Shown: positions 1-6,438, counted from the stretch's first letter. The stretch: 16,283 bases of DNA from JAYQPD01 sp046050105 (GCA_046050105.1 JBJOQE010000050.1:1-16283); one strand, 5' to 3'. The notes: generated from the letters alone by a model not told the origin. Translations and numbers: made by a program.

Positions 1-1145
1 TTGCTCCCAGAGCCGTTAAAGCTATCGAGGATGATGTCTCCTGCCTTAGAACAGCGACGAATTGCTTTCTCATATAAAGCTGGTGGTTTCATAGTTGAGT
101 GCTCGTAGTCTTTGGAAGACAAACGAGCTTCAGGCCAGATGGTGAAGAAATCGTGAACTTGTTGCAGGAGGTCATTGCCTGTTGTCATGTCGGCGTTCAT
201 CACTTCGTTGAGTTTTGTCACACCTTTAACGAGTGGCGGATTGCCACGGACACCATAGGTACACGGCTCATAGCATTTATTGAACGCTACGCTCGGTACA
301 GGATTTTGTGAGTTCTTGAGCCAAAGGCATACTCGCTTGTTAGTGATGCCAAGTTCACGGTACAAAGTCTGAATAAGCCAGATGTATGTTTCGTCTGACC
401 AGTAGAAGACGTGGGCATCGGGTTTCGTTACCGCTAGTGCCGCTTCCATACTCGACTTGAGGAAGTTCTTGTATTCAACGTCCGACTTACTGTCGTCTAC
501 GGTACCGCCGTAGGACTGCTTGCCACCAATGCCTTTGTTGTAGTCGATGGCGATGTTATAGATTGGGTCACTCATGATCATTGAGGCTCGTTCGTTGTCG
601 AAGAGTCGTTCGAGTGTCTCTGGCTTGGTGGAATCACCACAGATGAGCTTGTTATTGCCAAGAAGGATGATATCTCCAGGCTTCGTCTTTGCTTTGGTGA
701 TTTTCTTTAGCTCTTTCTCAACGTCGAACTCTTTCTTCAGCTCCTTGTTCCAGATGTCATCGAGTTCTTTTTGGTCAAAGCCGAGGTCGATGAGTAAATC
801 CATCTCAAAGTCCTTGAGCAGGTCAAAGTCCCAGTCGCCGTGAATCGAATTGCTCCCGATGAGGTATGCTTCGGCTTCCTCAATTGTGAGTTGGCGGTTT
901 GGTACTCGGACGTCTATTTCAGTACCGCCCTGTCCAAGGAGTTGCAGAACTTTGATACGTTGGTGTCCTGCGAGGATAGTTCCGTCTAGGTCGATAGCTG
1001 GTATCTCTACCAGTCCGTACGTCTCCAAGCTTTTCTTCAAACGTTCGGATTGCTCCTTGCTAATCTTTCGTGGTGACTTCTTATGTGGCAGGAGTGAATC
1101 TACCTTTCGGGACTCGGTGTGCCAGACTAATTGTGTGTTGTGCAT
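1..1145 (-). CDS. ParB-domain DNA methyltransferase (beta-class, amino-methylating), C-terminus cut by window edge
   Basis: No stop occurs for 381 codons read leftwards from the ATG at 1145, and the frame runs off the left edge. The first ~130 residues look like a ParB/Srx-type nuclease fold, with KKSPRKIS near residue 22 and LAGHQR at 58-63. The rest is a DNA methyltransferase: a linker with CGDST near 169, motif IV as SDPIYN (192-197), then DAHVFYW, and motif I as DSFNGSGS at the very edge. Motif IV before motif I is the beta-class order, so the product should be an N6-adenine or N4-cytosine methyltransferase. The fusion is common in phages and mobile islands. Motif IV is usually DPPY; here the second proline is isoleucine. 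The motif usually seen as HPTEKP is HSTMKPP. No restriction partner lies beside it, so an orphan or phage-type enzyme is likely. The start is chosen by homology to the usual N-terminus; no good -10 box sits close to it. Confidence 0.88.
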   Translation of the reverse strand, partial: MHNTQLVWHTESRKVDSLLPHKKSPRKISKEQSERLKKSLETYGLVEIPAIDLDGTILAGHQRIKVLQLLGQGGTEIDVRVPNRQLTIEEAEAYLIGSNSIHGDWDFDLLKDFEMDLLIDLGFDQKELDDIWNKELKKEFDVEKELKKITKAKTKPGDIILLGNNKLICGDSTKPETLERLFDNERASMIMSDPIYNIAIDYNKGIGGKQSYGGTVDDSKSDVEYKNFLKSSMEAALAVTKPDAHVFYWSDETYIWLIQTLYRELGITNKRVCLWLKNSQNPVPSVAFNKCYEPCTYGVRGNPPLVKGVTKLNEVMNADMTTGNDLLQQVHDFFTIWPEARLSSKDYEHSTMKPPALYEKAIRRCSKAGDIILDSFNGSGS

Positions 1146-1181
1146 GATTGTTGTGCTTATTGTGATTAACACAAACGAAAA

Positions 1182-1225
1182 AGGGCTCACGCACTCCAAC
1201 AATCGTTGGTTTGTGCGTGAGCCCT
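1182..1225 (-). terminator. Intrinsic terminator, 13-bp perfect stem
   Basis: The arms 1182-1194 and 1213-1225 are perfect inverted complements of 13 bp. A second 5-bp stem (ccaac/gttgg) lies within the loop. Read on the - strand the stem is followed by TTTTTCG, the usual U-tract. It probably ends transcripts from the small membrane gene at 1400-1705. It lies only 36 bases upstream of the methyltransferase start, so that gene would need its own promoter in this short gap or depend on read-through. Confidence 0.7.
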
Positions 1226-1399
1226 AATTTAAGAGGTTACCCACTTCGCTTCGTTTGTATCTCTACGTTAGAACAGGTTTCGATTAATAGCAAAATCCAG
1301 ATCGTGAATGCTGTGGAAATCTCAACACAAACGAGTGTTCTCCGTAAACTACGACATGATTTTTCAAATTCAAATATGGATATATGTAGAACAATGAGT

Positions 1400-1705
1400 T
1401 TACCTATTCCACCAAAGTCCGAGGCGTCCTAGAAAGATTGAACATACTCCAAAAAACAAGGAAGAGATTCCCAAACCTGTACGCCAATCTTGTAGCCCAT
1501 TCTCTGGCCCATACGTTCCTGCATAATAAATACCAACAGCGACCAAAGTCCAGCCAACGACTATCCATAATTTCCAACCCTTTGAGCTATTTGAGCGAGA
1601 GGAGTGAATAGTCACCTTTGCACTACCGCCATTGAGACCGAGCTTATAGATAATAACCGCCGAAATTACAGCTATGGTTACTCCTATTAAAATCTCACTA
1701 AACAT
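1400..1705 (-). CDS. Small membrane protein, three predicted helices, unknown function
   Basis: This 101-residue protein has hydrophobic stretches at about residues 4-23, 44-62 and 76-94. Between them lie a polar loop rich in Ser, Asn and Lys (28-42) and a second loop with GPENG (66-70). It ends in LGLWWNR. I do not recognise the family. The ATG at 1705 is preferred over a GTG two codons upstream because a full promoter (TTGACA, 16 bases, TATTCT) ends 6 bases before it. The gene is divergent from the HEPN-like gene at 1779, and the two promoters lie in the same 70-base gap. It is probably an accessory gene of the same island; no role can be assigned from the sequence. Confidence 0.6.
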   Translation of the reverse strand: MFSEILIGVTIAVISAVIIYKLGLNGGSAKVTIHSSRSNSSKGWKLWIVVGWTLVAVGIYYAGTYGPENGLQDWRTGLGISSLFFGVCSIFLGRLGLWWNR

Positions 1706-1711
1706 ACTCAC

Positions 1712-1739
1712 AGAATATTACTACTGTGAGAAATGTCAA
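1712..1739 (-). promoter_or_regulatory. Sigma-70-type promoter of the membrane gene
   Basis: On the - strand, TTGACA (1739-1734) is followed by a 16-base spacer and TATTCT (1717-1712), then 6 bases to the ATG at 1705. The predicted transcription start is at or next to the start codon. A 7-bp inverted repeat (ctcacag at 1707-1713, ctgtgag at 1724-1730) overlaps the spacer and the -10 box and could be an operator. Confidence 0.65.
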
Positions 1740-1764
1740 AAAGTGTCACTTTTGTCACTTTTTT

Positions 1765-1770
1765 GATAGT
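1765..1770 (+). promoter_or_regulatory. Candidate -10 box of the HEPN-like gene
   Basis: GATAGT ends 8 bases before the ATG at 1779, the same geometry as other promoters in this window. No clear -35 box is present. Three TGTCA repeats at 1734-1738, 1744-1748 and 1753-1757 lie just upstream, spaced 10 and 9 bases, about one helical turn, and could bind a regulator. Confidence 0.4.
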
Positions 1771-1778
1771 CTTTGGTT

Positions 1779-2345
1779 ATGAAATACACACCTATTCCTG
1801 AGGGATTTATGCCGTGGCAACCAAGTACATGGCCAGAGTCGCCAGATGTGTACGAGGCTGACTTTTTAGTTACGTTCGACCGCATTATCAAGGAAACAAT
1901 GTTGGATGAAATAAGCAACGTCATTAACGATGCCATGCAAGTCAATGATGGGTTGATTCATCGTGGTCACGTCGTTCTGTTGGCACTACTTTGTGCTGTA
2001 GATTCAATAGCCGCTTACTCATTTAATGGCGGTGTTGGAGACAGGTATCGTTTCTTTATCGAAAATTATTTTCCGAACGACTATAGACCTCATGCAGCAG
2101 ACATTTATAAACTCTACAGAAACAGTTCGGTCCATAGCTGGAATTTATTTCAAGCTGGTATCTGGCCAGGTAATGAAGCACTGAAAGTCACTACAAACGG
2201 AACCCTATCGTTTGGACTTCTTAATTTTAATTCCGCACTAATAGTTGCTGTAGATTCATTTCTAGCTGACATACCAAAAAAAGCAGACCTACAGGCAAAT
2301 GCACTTAGTCGTTATACAGAACTAAAAAACAGTGCTTTAGCTTAA
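1779..2345 (+). CDS. Uncharacterised protein with a HEPN-like RNxxxH motif
   Basis: The product has 188 residues and looks mostly helical, with no signal peptide. Residues 114-119 are RNSSVH, matching the R-[N/D/H]-x3-H motif that forms the RNase active site of many HEPN proteins. It sits in the string KLYRNSSVHSWNLF, after a hydrophobic helix around 64-80 (VVLLALLCAVDSIAAY). HEPN domains are frequent in toxin-antitoxin, abortive-infection and CRISPR effectors. The neighbours are a methyltransferase and a small membrane protein, which fits an accessory defence setting. The motif and helical content are seen; the HEPN assignment and RNase activity are inferred. An upstream in-frame TTG at 1773 is a weaker start than the ATG at 1779. 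No nucleotidyltransferase (MNT) partner is adjacent. Confidence 0.6.
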   Translation: MKYTPIPEGFMPWQPSTWPESPDVYEADFLVTFDRIIKETMLDEISNVINDAMQVNDGLIHRGHVVLLALLCAVDSIAAYSFNGGVGDRYRFFIENYFPNDYRPHAADIYKLYRNSSVHSWNLFQAGIWPGNEALKVTTNGTLSFGLLNFNSALIVAVDSFLADIPKKADLQANALSRYTELKNSALA

Positions 2346-2394
2346 AATAATGAGCACGAGACGCGTCGATTTATAAATCTTAGAAGTATCGAAA

Positions 2395-2415
2395 CGGTCA
2401 AGCAGGGCTTGACCG
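2395..2415. repeat. Perfect 9-bp stem-loop
   Basis: The arms cggtcaagc (2395-2403) and gcttgaccg (2407-2415) are exact inverted complements around a 3-base loop. No T-tract follows, so it is not a typical terminator. The octamer gaccgccc starts at 2411 and recurs at 2434-2441. Confidence 0.6.
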
Positions 2416-2455
2416 CCCACGGTTCTTGCCCGAGACCGCCCGCTCGTAGAAAAAC

Positions 2456-2476
2456 ACCACCTTCGGGTGGTTTTTT
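2456..2476. terminator. Bidirectional intrinsic terminator with UUCG loop
   Basis: The arms accacc (2456-2461) and ggtggt (2466-2471) enclose the stable tetraloop ttcg. T-runs follow on the + strand and (as A-runs upstream) on the - strand. The hairpin is nested inside a weaker outer pairing of ccgccc (2436-2441) with gggcgg (2480-2485). It can end the HEPN-like transcript on the + strand. Confidence 0.7.
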
Positions 2477-2490
2477 CGGGGGCGGAGAAG

Positions 2491-2507
2491 GAAGCGTGGG
2501 ACGCTTC
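2491..2507. repeat. 6-bp stem-loop
   Basis: gaagcg (2491-2496) pairs with cgcttc (2502-2507) around the 5-base loop tggga. No U-tract follows. It is the third hairpin in the 2395-2507 cluster. Confidence 0.45.
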
Positions 2508-2589
2508 AGTGTGAGATTCGCACCACAAGGGCATTTCTATTTTTATAACTCCTTACCGTCGTAACAAAAATTGGTCAAACATTGCGCGC

Positions 2590-2624
2590 ATAATTTTGGC
2601 GTAGCCACAAAATTATCTGCTACG
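2590..2624. repeat. Two overlapping inverted repeats (pseudoknot-like order)
   Basis: A 9-bp perfect pair, ataattttg (2590-2598) with caaaattat (2608-2616), has a 9-base loop. Within that loop, cgtagc (2600-2605) is the exact complement of gctacg (2619-2624) just past the stem. The order is that of an H-type pseudoknot, but the 2-base crossing loop (2617-2618) is too short to span a full 9-bp stem. The two pairings may instead be alternatives. Confidence 0.45.
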
Positions 2625-2822
2625 GATACTGTTCGTGTAACGAAAGTGACTCTCACATCCTCCGCAAAATTCGGAATCAGAAGAAACGGACAAAGTGGTA
2701 TTCCCTCTTTTCGAATCCTGAATCCAAAAAAAGTTTTCCACGCTCCACGTGGCTCAAAAAATACGGTCGATACTTAATTGTAAATTTCGAACCGAACTTT
2801 TTTTGAACAAATGAGCACTTCT

Positions 2823-3521
2823 TTATTTTTTCGGTGAGTATATTTCGTCGGTAAAAACTATTACCTTTTTCATCTTCTGTAACGTATGCGCTGGCAAGGT
2901 TGTGGGTGGCGGAGGTATACGCTGGAGTGTGTGCAACACGTCATATTTGTCCTGACCACTCACATAGCAGATACCGATGTCTACTTCCTGCTCCAAAAAC
3001 AACCTGCTGACGGTGACACGGTACATAAAGGGGTTTATCTCAGGTGGTACCACGTACCGACTCACCCACGCATCATCGGGGTCAATTACGCGATACACAT
3101 CGGGAAAAATGCCTGCAGTATGTCCATCGGACCCGACACCAAGCGTAGCAATGACCACTCCTCCTGGGTATTGCACCCTCCATGCATGGAGCATAGCGGC
3201 AAATGTTTGTGCGTATGAAGAAAAATCACGAGCAAAACTTTGTTTCATAATCACCACCCGGGCACCAACGCATTGTGCGTAGAAGTTGGTGCGTTCGAGC
3301 GCTGCGAAATTGCTTGATGCGGAATCGAGTGGATATCTTTCGTCAAGTACCGTCAGCGTCAGATGCGGACCAAGTACCCGACTATCGACTGCATCGAGTA
3401 GGCTCATTGCAGACCCTCCCGAAACAAGTAACAATACCGGTGTTCCCTGATGCGTACCTAGTACGCCTTCAAGTGCTTTTGCTGCTTCTGCACGAGGATC
3501 ACGACTTGAGACAAAGTCCAT
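2823..3521 (-). CDS. pgl: 6-phosphogluconolactonase
   Basis: This enzyme hydrolyses 6-phosphogluconolactone to 6-phosphogluconate in the cytoplasm, the second step of the oxidative pentose phosphate pathway. The 232-residue length is normal for the Pgl/DevB branch of the NagB-like fold. LLVSGGSAM (31-39) forms the phosphate-binding loop, LDERYP (59-64) is the conserved DER segment, and GVGSDGHTAGIFP (128-140) is the family signature with the catalytic His. It starts 1 base after the gnd stop codon, so it is the last gene of the zwf-gnd-pgl operon and is probably translationally coupled. No clear terminator follows the stop; the T-tract near 2800 is A-rich on this strand. Confidence 0.93.
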   Translation of the reverse strand: MDFVSSRDPRAEAAKALEGVLGTHQGTPVLLLVSGGSAMSLLDAVDSRVLGPHLTLTVLDERYPLDSASSNFAALERTNFYAQCVGARVVIMKQSFARDFSSYAQTFAAMLHAWRVQYPGGVVIATLGVGSDGHTAGIFPDVYRVIDPDDAWVSRYVVPPEINPFMYRVTVSRLFLEQEVDIGICYVSGQDKYDVLHTLQRIPPPPTTLPAHTLQKMKKVIVFTDEIYSPKK

Positions 3522-3522
3522 A

Positions 3523-4431
3523 TTACTCGGTAGGTATCACTTTATGTCCACCAAACTGATTGCGCATGGCGGCTATCAGTTTACCAATATAAGAAGGTGC
3601 CATGCGTGTTTCTTTTCTTTGTGCAAGAGCTGCTTCTAGCACTTTCACAGGGCCGAGGGTCGTGATGTGCTCCATTTCACTCTCTGTTTCACCTGGGGGC
3701 ACCTCACCCTTAATACTGTCAATCTGTCCCTCATCAAACGCTTCACGAAGCCAGGTCACCAACTTACTGGTAATGATACTCTCGTGTTCGTATGGCTTCA
3801 GTACTGCGGTGAGATTGATATCAAACTTTTGTGCATGGTCGTGGAGCAAACTCACACCTTCTGCAAGCGCGCCCATCATGCCATACTCGATGCCGTTATG
3901 TACCATTTTTACAAAGTGGCCAGCACCCATATTCCCCACGCGAGCATACCCATGTGGTGCTGCAAGTGCGGAAAAAATGTGCTCATGCCGCTCGAAGATT
4001 TCCTTGGCACCTCCCACCATAAGAGAGGCTCCATATCGCGCGCCCTTCATACCTCCTGATGTGCCACAATCGAGGAATGAAATATTTTTTGCAGCGAGTG
4101 CGTGGTGTCGTGCTATAGAATCAACATAAAAACTGTTACCGCCATCAATAACTGTGTCGCCAGCAGATAGTAGCGGCACAAGCTGCTCAAGCACCGTGGT
4201 TACTGCTGCACTCGGCACCATAAGCCAGACCACACGGGGTGCTGCAAGCGACTCCACGAGTGATGATAGCGACGCCACGACTTCAACACCCGCACGCTGC
4301 GCTTCTGCGCGCGGGGCATCACTACGGTTATAGCCAACCACACGATACCCTTTTTCTACCAAGAGTGTCGCCATATTAAGACCCATGCGACCAAGGCCGA
4401 TAAAACCGATGTGTTGTTGTATATGTGTCAT
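3523..4431 (-). CDS. gnd: 6-phosphogluconate dehydrogenase, decarboxylating, short form
   Basis: The enzyme oxidises and decarboxylates 6-phosphogluconate to ribulose 5-phosphate, yielding a reduced nicotinamide cofactor. At 302 residues it belongs to the short (about 300 aa) GntZ/YqeC-like form rather than the 470-residue form. GLGRMG (12-17) is the dinucleotide-binding loop. DCGTSGG (121-127) and HFVKMVHNGIEYG (172-184) are substrate-site signatures, with Lys175 and Glu182 as the likely catalytic pair. After the second strand the sequence reads NRSDAP (35-40); an NRS/T motif there is typical of NADP preference, so NADP use is inferred. The ATG at 4431 is chosen because it falls just after the zwf stop (4-base gap) and directly precedes the Rossmann fold; an in-frame ATG about 20 codons upstream would overlap zwf. 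Confidence 0.93.
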   Translation of the reverse strand: MTHIQQHIGFIGLGRMGLNMATLLVEKGYRVVGYNRSDAPRAEAQRAGVEVVASLSSLVESLAAPRVVWLMVPSAAVTTVLEQLVPLLSAGDTVIDGGNSFYVDSIARHHALAAKNISFLDCGTSGGMKGARYGASLMVGGAKEIFERHEHIFSALAAPHGYARVGNMGAGHFVKMVHNGIEYGMMGALAEGVSLLHDHAQKFDINLTAVLKPYEHESIITSKLVTWLREAFDEGQIDSIKGEVPPGETESEMEHITTLGPVKVLEAALAQRKETRMAPSYIGKLIAAMRNQFGGHKVIPTE

Positions 4432-4435
4432 AGAA

Positions 4436-5845
4436 TTATGTGATGATGATAGGTGCATGGCTCCCTTTTGCGTACTCACGCAGAGGCTCACGTTTGAGTG
4501 AATCGAGTAGTGGTGTGATGAAATTCCAAGCAGCCACTACCTCCTCGCCGCTCACAAAGCGTGTCTGATCACCAATGATGCAATCGTACAGCACGCGCTC
4601 ATACGCCTCTGGAGACCTAAATACCTCACCCTCTTGCGTTGCAAGTACGAGCTCTCGTTCATGAAGCTTAAAATCAAATCCTGGCTCTTTAACCCACATG
4701 GTAAGTCGAATACTTTGTTCTGGTGAAAACGATATGCGAAGCACATTGCGGTGGGCATGCATCTCTGGTTGCGGTGCGCACATACACTGATCGGTTGATC
4801 TGAAGGTGATAACCGCCTCAGTCAGTGACGTATGGAGCGCCTTGCCTGCTTCTAGCGTCACTGCAACGTCTTTCCAGAGTTCACTATCAATATGAGTACT
4901 CACTTTAAAGTACGTCTCCGTATCGCTCTCAGGATGTACACCTACGGTTTCTTTATATCCCTGATACTGACCTCGAATCCGCACATCGGTGTCGTACATA
5001 ACGAATGACCGTATTGCTGCGAGTCGGCTTTTGCGTACTGACAGAGCATCATGAACATCAGCAGGTGACATGGTGAGCAATGCAAGCATTTGCAGCATGT
5101 GGTTTTGACCAACGTCTCTCAATGCTCCTATACCATCGTAGAAAGAGCCACGTGTAGAGACATCTTGAGATTCGAAAAGACTAATTGAAATCGATTCTAT
5201 ACGACTACCATCCCACGAGTCTGCCAAGATACTGTTGGCAAAGCGAAGAGAAATAATATTTTCAATCGCATCTTTAGCAAGATAGTGATCGATGCGATAA
5301 ACCTGGTCTTCCGTAAAAGACTCCTGAAGCTGTGTCTCGAGATGCTCTGCCGTTTTAAGGTCGCTCCCGAATGGCTTCTCAACGAGTATGCGCGCCCATG
5401 AACCAATACCGTCGCACAGTGCCATGGCCTCACTCTGCTTTATGTTCTCAAAAATCTCACGGTAATATTCTGGTGGCACCGCAAGATAAAAAAGCTTGCT
5501 CGTACATTGCCCAATTGAGGCATCGAATCGTAGCAATTCCTCTTTTATGCGAATGTACGACTGACCATCACTAAAACTACCTGACACAAAGCGCGCGCGA
5601 TTGCAAAATTCTTGCAATGCGCTGGGGTCACTATCAGGCGATTTTGCAAGAATACTGTTGCGTACAAAATCCTGGTAGGCTTCGTGCGATAAATCCCGTC
5701 GTGAAAGCCCCACAAGAGTAAATGAGAGCGGGAGCATTTTTTGAATAAATAGATGGAAGAGCGCGGGAAGTAATTTGGTTTCAGCCAAGTTACCGGTGCC
5801 ACCGAATATCACAATCGCTGTGGGGTTACTGTATCTATGTGTCAT
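4436..5845 (-). CDS. zwf: Glucose-6-phosphate 1-dehydrogenase
   Basis: It oxidises glucose 6-phosphate to 6-phosphogluconolactone, the entry step of the oxidative pentose phosphate pathway. The 469-residue product has IVIFGGTGNLA (11-21) as the dinucleotide loop, EKPFGSD (156-162), RIDHYLAKD (184-192) that binds the sugar phosphate, and QNHMLQ (247-252) with the likely catalytic His249. Two family positions differ: GDLA is GNLA, and HYLGKE is HYLAKD. Both are conservative, so activity is still expected. The ATG at 5845 is preferred over a GTG five codons upstream, because a TATCAT box ends 6 bases before it. It leads the tight zwf-gnd-pgl operon. Confidence 0.94.
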   Translation of the reverse strand: MTHRYSNPTAIVIFGGTGNLAETKLLPALFHLFIQKMLPLSFTLVGLSRRDLSHEAYQDFVRNSILAKSPDSDPSALQEFCNRARFVSGSFSDGQSYIRIKEELLRFDASIGQCTSKLFYLAVPPEYYREIFENIKQSEAMALCDGIGSWARILVEKPFGSDLKTAEHLETQLQESFTEDQVYRIDHYLAKDAIENIISLRFANSILADSWDGSRIESISISLFESQDVSTRGSFYDGIGALRDVGQNHMLQMLALLTMSPADVHDALSVRKSRLAAIRSFVMYDTDVRIRGQYQGYKETVGVHPESDTETYFKVSTHIDSELWKDVAVTLEAGKALHTSLTEAVITFRSTDQCMCAPQPEMHAHRNVLRISFSPEQSIRLTMWVKEPGFDFKLHERELVLATQEGEVFRSPEAYERVLYDCIIGDQTRFVSGEEVVAAWNFITPLLDSLKREPLREYAKGSHAPIIIT

Positions 5846-5851
5846 ACATCC

Positions 5852-5857
5852 ATGATA
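5852..5857 (-). promoter_or_regulatory. -10 box of the zwf operon
   Basis: TATCAT on the - strand ends 6 bases before the zwf ATG at 5845. The same hexamer at the same distance precedes ruvA (15076-15081). The -35 region is weak. Transcription should begin at about the start codon. Confidence 0.5.
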
Positions 5858-5952
5858 CACGCCTCACGCCTTGCCACATACCCGTGTTTGTCTATGAAGA
5901 CCTGAAAACAGGATGCAACTAACCTGCACTATTCTTTACCACCCGTGTCAAT

Positions 5953-6014
5953 ATATGGAGGTGAGCCTACCCATATGCAGCAGCTCGCTTTGTACGGGGC
6001 GTGCCAAGAGCTGC
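5953..6014. repeat. Two stem-loops in the zwf / membrane-gene intergenic region
   Basis: atatggagg (5953-5961) pairs with cct (5966-5968) and ccatat (5971-5976), with a 2-base bulge and a 4-base loop. Next, gcagctc (5980-5986) is the exact complement of gagctgc (6008-6014). They lie between the divergent zwf and membrane-protein genes. Neither has a T-tract; a structured leader of the + strand gene is possible. Confidence 0.35.
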
Positions 6015-6047
6015 CACGAAACGGCATGCGCTCGAGTTGTAAGATGT

Positions 6048-6347
6048 ATGCAATGGAACCCCTATCTACATGCACTTGGTGCCCTCGCCTATGTTGGCCT
6101 GGTGGTGCTCTTTATGCGCTTTATTGAAAAGCTCCGGCACGACACTCCCGACACGCTCATGGACGGCATGGGCTTTATGACACTCTTCGTGCTCTCTGTC
6201 GCCACCATGGCATTTCTCTTTTTCTATAGGCCAGTGGCACTCCTGATAGAAGACAAAAAGAGTGAGGCGGTAGCCTTCTTTCTCAAGACACTTGGCACAT
6301 TTGCGGTTGCCACCGTATTTGCACTCACGTTTGCTACCCTCCAATGA
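6048..6347 (+). CDS. Small membrane protein, three predicted helices
   Basis: This 99-residue protein begins MQWNPYLHALGA and has hydrophobic segments at about residues 8-24, 43-60 and 79-97. A charged loop with EKLRHDTPDTLMDGMG (27-42) sits between the first two, and a short EDKKSEA loop between the last two. It resembles small membrane proteins I associate with Parcubacteria genomes, but the function is unknown. The frame is open upstream to 5913, but that part is Cys- and Ser-rich and unlike the conserved core, so the ATG at 6048 is chosen. The gene diverges from zwf and ends just before a strong terminator shared with the convergent VOC gene. Confidence 0.65.
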   Translation: MQWNPYLHALGALAYVGLVVLFMRFIEKLRHDTPDTLMDGMGFMTLFVLSVATMAFLFFYRPVALLIEDKKSEAVAFFLKTLGTFAVATVFALTFATLQ

Positions 6348-6355
6348 CTTTCTGG

Positions 6356-6397
6356 AGGCAAAAGACCGTCGCACGAATGTGCGACGGTCTTTTGCCT
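6356..6397. terminator. 19-bp perfect-stem bidirectional terminator
   Basis: The arms 6356-6374 and 6379-6397 are exact complements of 19 bp around the tetraloop gaat. The outer part of the stem supplies an A-run and a T-run for both strands. It lies between the convergent membrane-protein gene and the VOC gene and can end both. Confidence 0.85.
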
Positions 6398-6438
6398 TTG
6401 TGTGGGGCAGCTCATCTTCCCGCCCGTTTTCCTCACTG

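Larger units (their letters stand above)
2346..2822. other. 477-base gap without a convincing gene, rich in stem-loops
   Basis: No reading frame here has recognisable protein features or a plausible start. The left half (2395-2507) holds three hairpins, one of them a bidirectional terminator. The right half holds overlapping inverted repeats at 2590-2624 and A/T-rich sequence with T-tracts near 2800. The 9-mer aatgagcac occurs at 2349-2357 and again at 2810-2818, so it brackets almost the whole gap. It separates the + strand HEPN-like gene from the end of the zwf-gnd-pgl operon. A small RNA, a dispersed repeat or decayed sequence are all possible. Confidence 0.6.

Noticed and set aside
1146..1400. 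Possible CRISPR or repeat array near the hairpin
   Set aside because: Only one hairpin and a single pair of 11-mers are present, with no regular repeat-spacer periodicity.
2337..2534. 65-codon open frame on the - strand across the hairpin cluster
   Set aside because: Its codons are dictated by the stem-loops and terminator; the translation is low-information (Arg, Ser, Thr, Cys) and has no family features.
2505..2535. tRNA T-arm-like sequence (ggtgcgaatctcac on the - strand)
   Set aside because: The loop is 8 rather than 7 bases, one pair is a wobble, and no acceptor, D or anticodon arms can be found around it.
2571..2777. 68-codon open frame on the + strand
   Set aside because: It has no recognisable domain, no ribosome site or -10 box at the usual distance, and starts within A/T-rich sequence containing overlapping inverted repeats.
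2358..2809. Classic insertion sequence or MITE with terminal inverted repeats
   Set aside because: The bases just inside the 9-mers do not form inverted repeats, and no transposase is encoded; only the direct repeat supports insertion.
3275..4129. Several + strand frames opposite pgl and gnd
   Set aside because: They are antisense to well-supported genes with conserved motifs and have no features of their own.
5913..6047. Upstream extension of the membrane protein at 6048
   Set aside because: The added 45 residues are Cys- and Ser-rich and unlike the conserved core, and stem-loops occupy this DNA.
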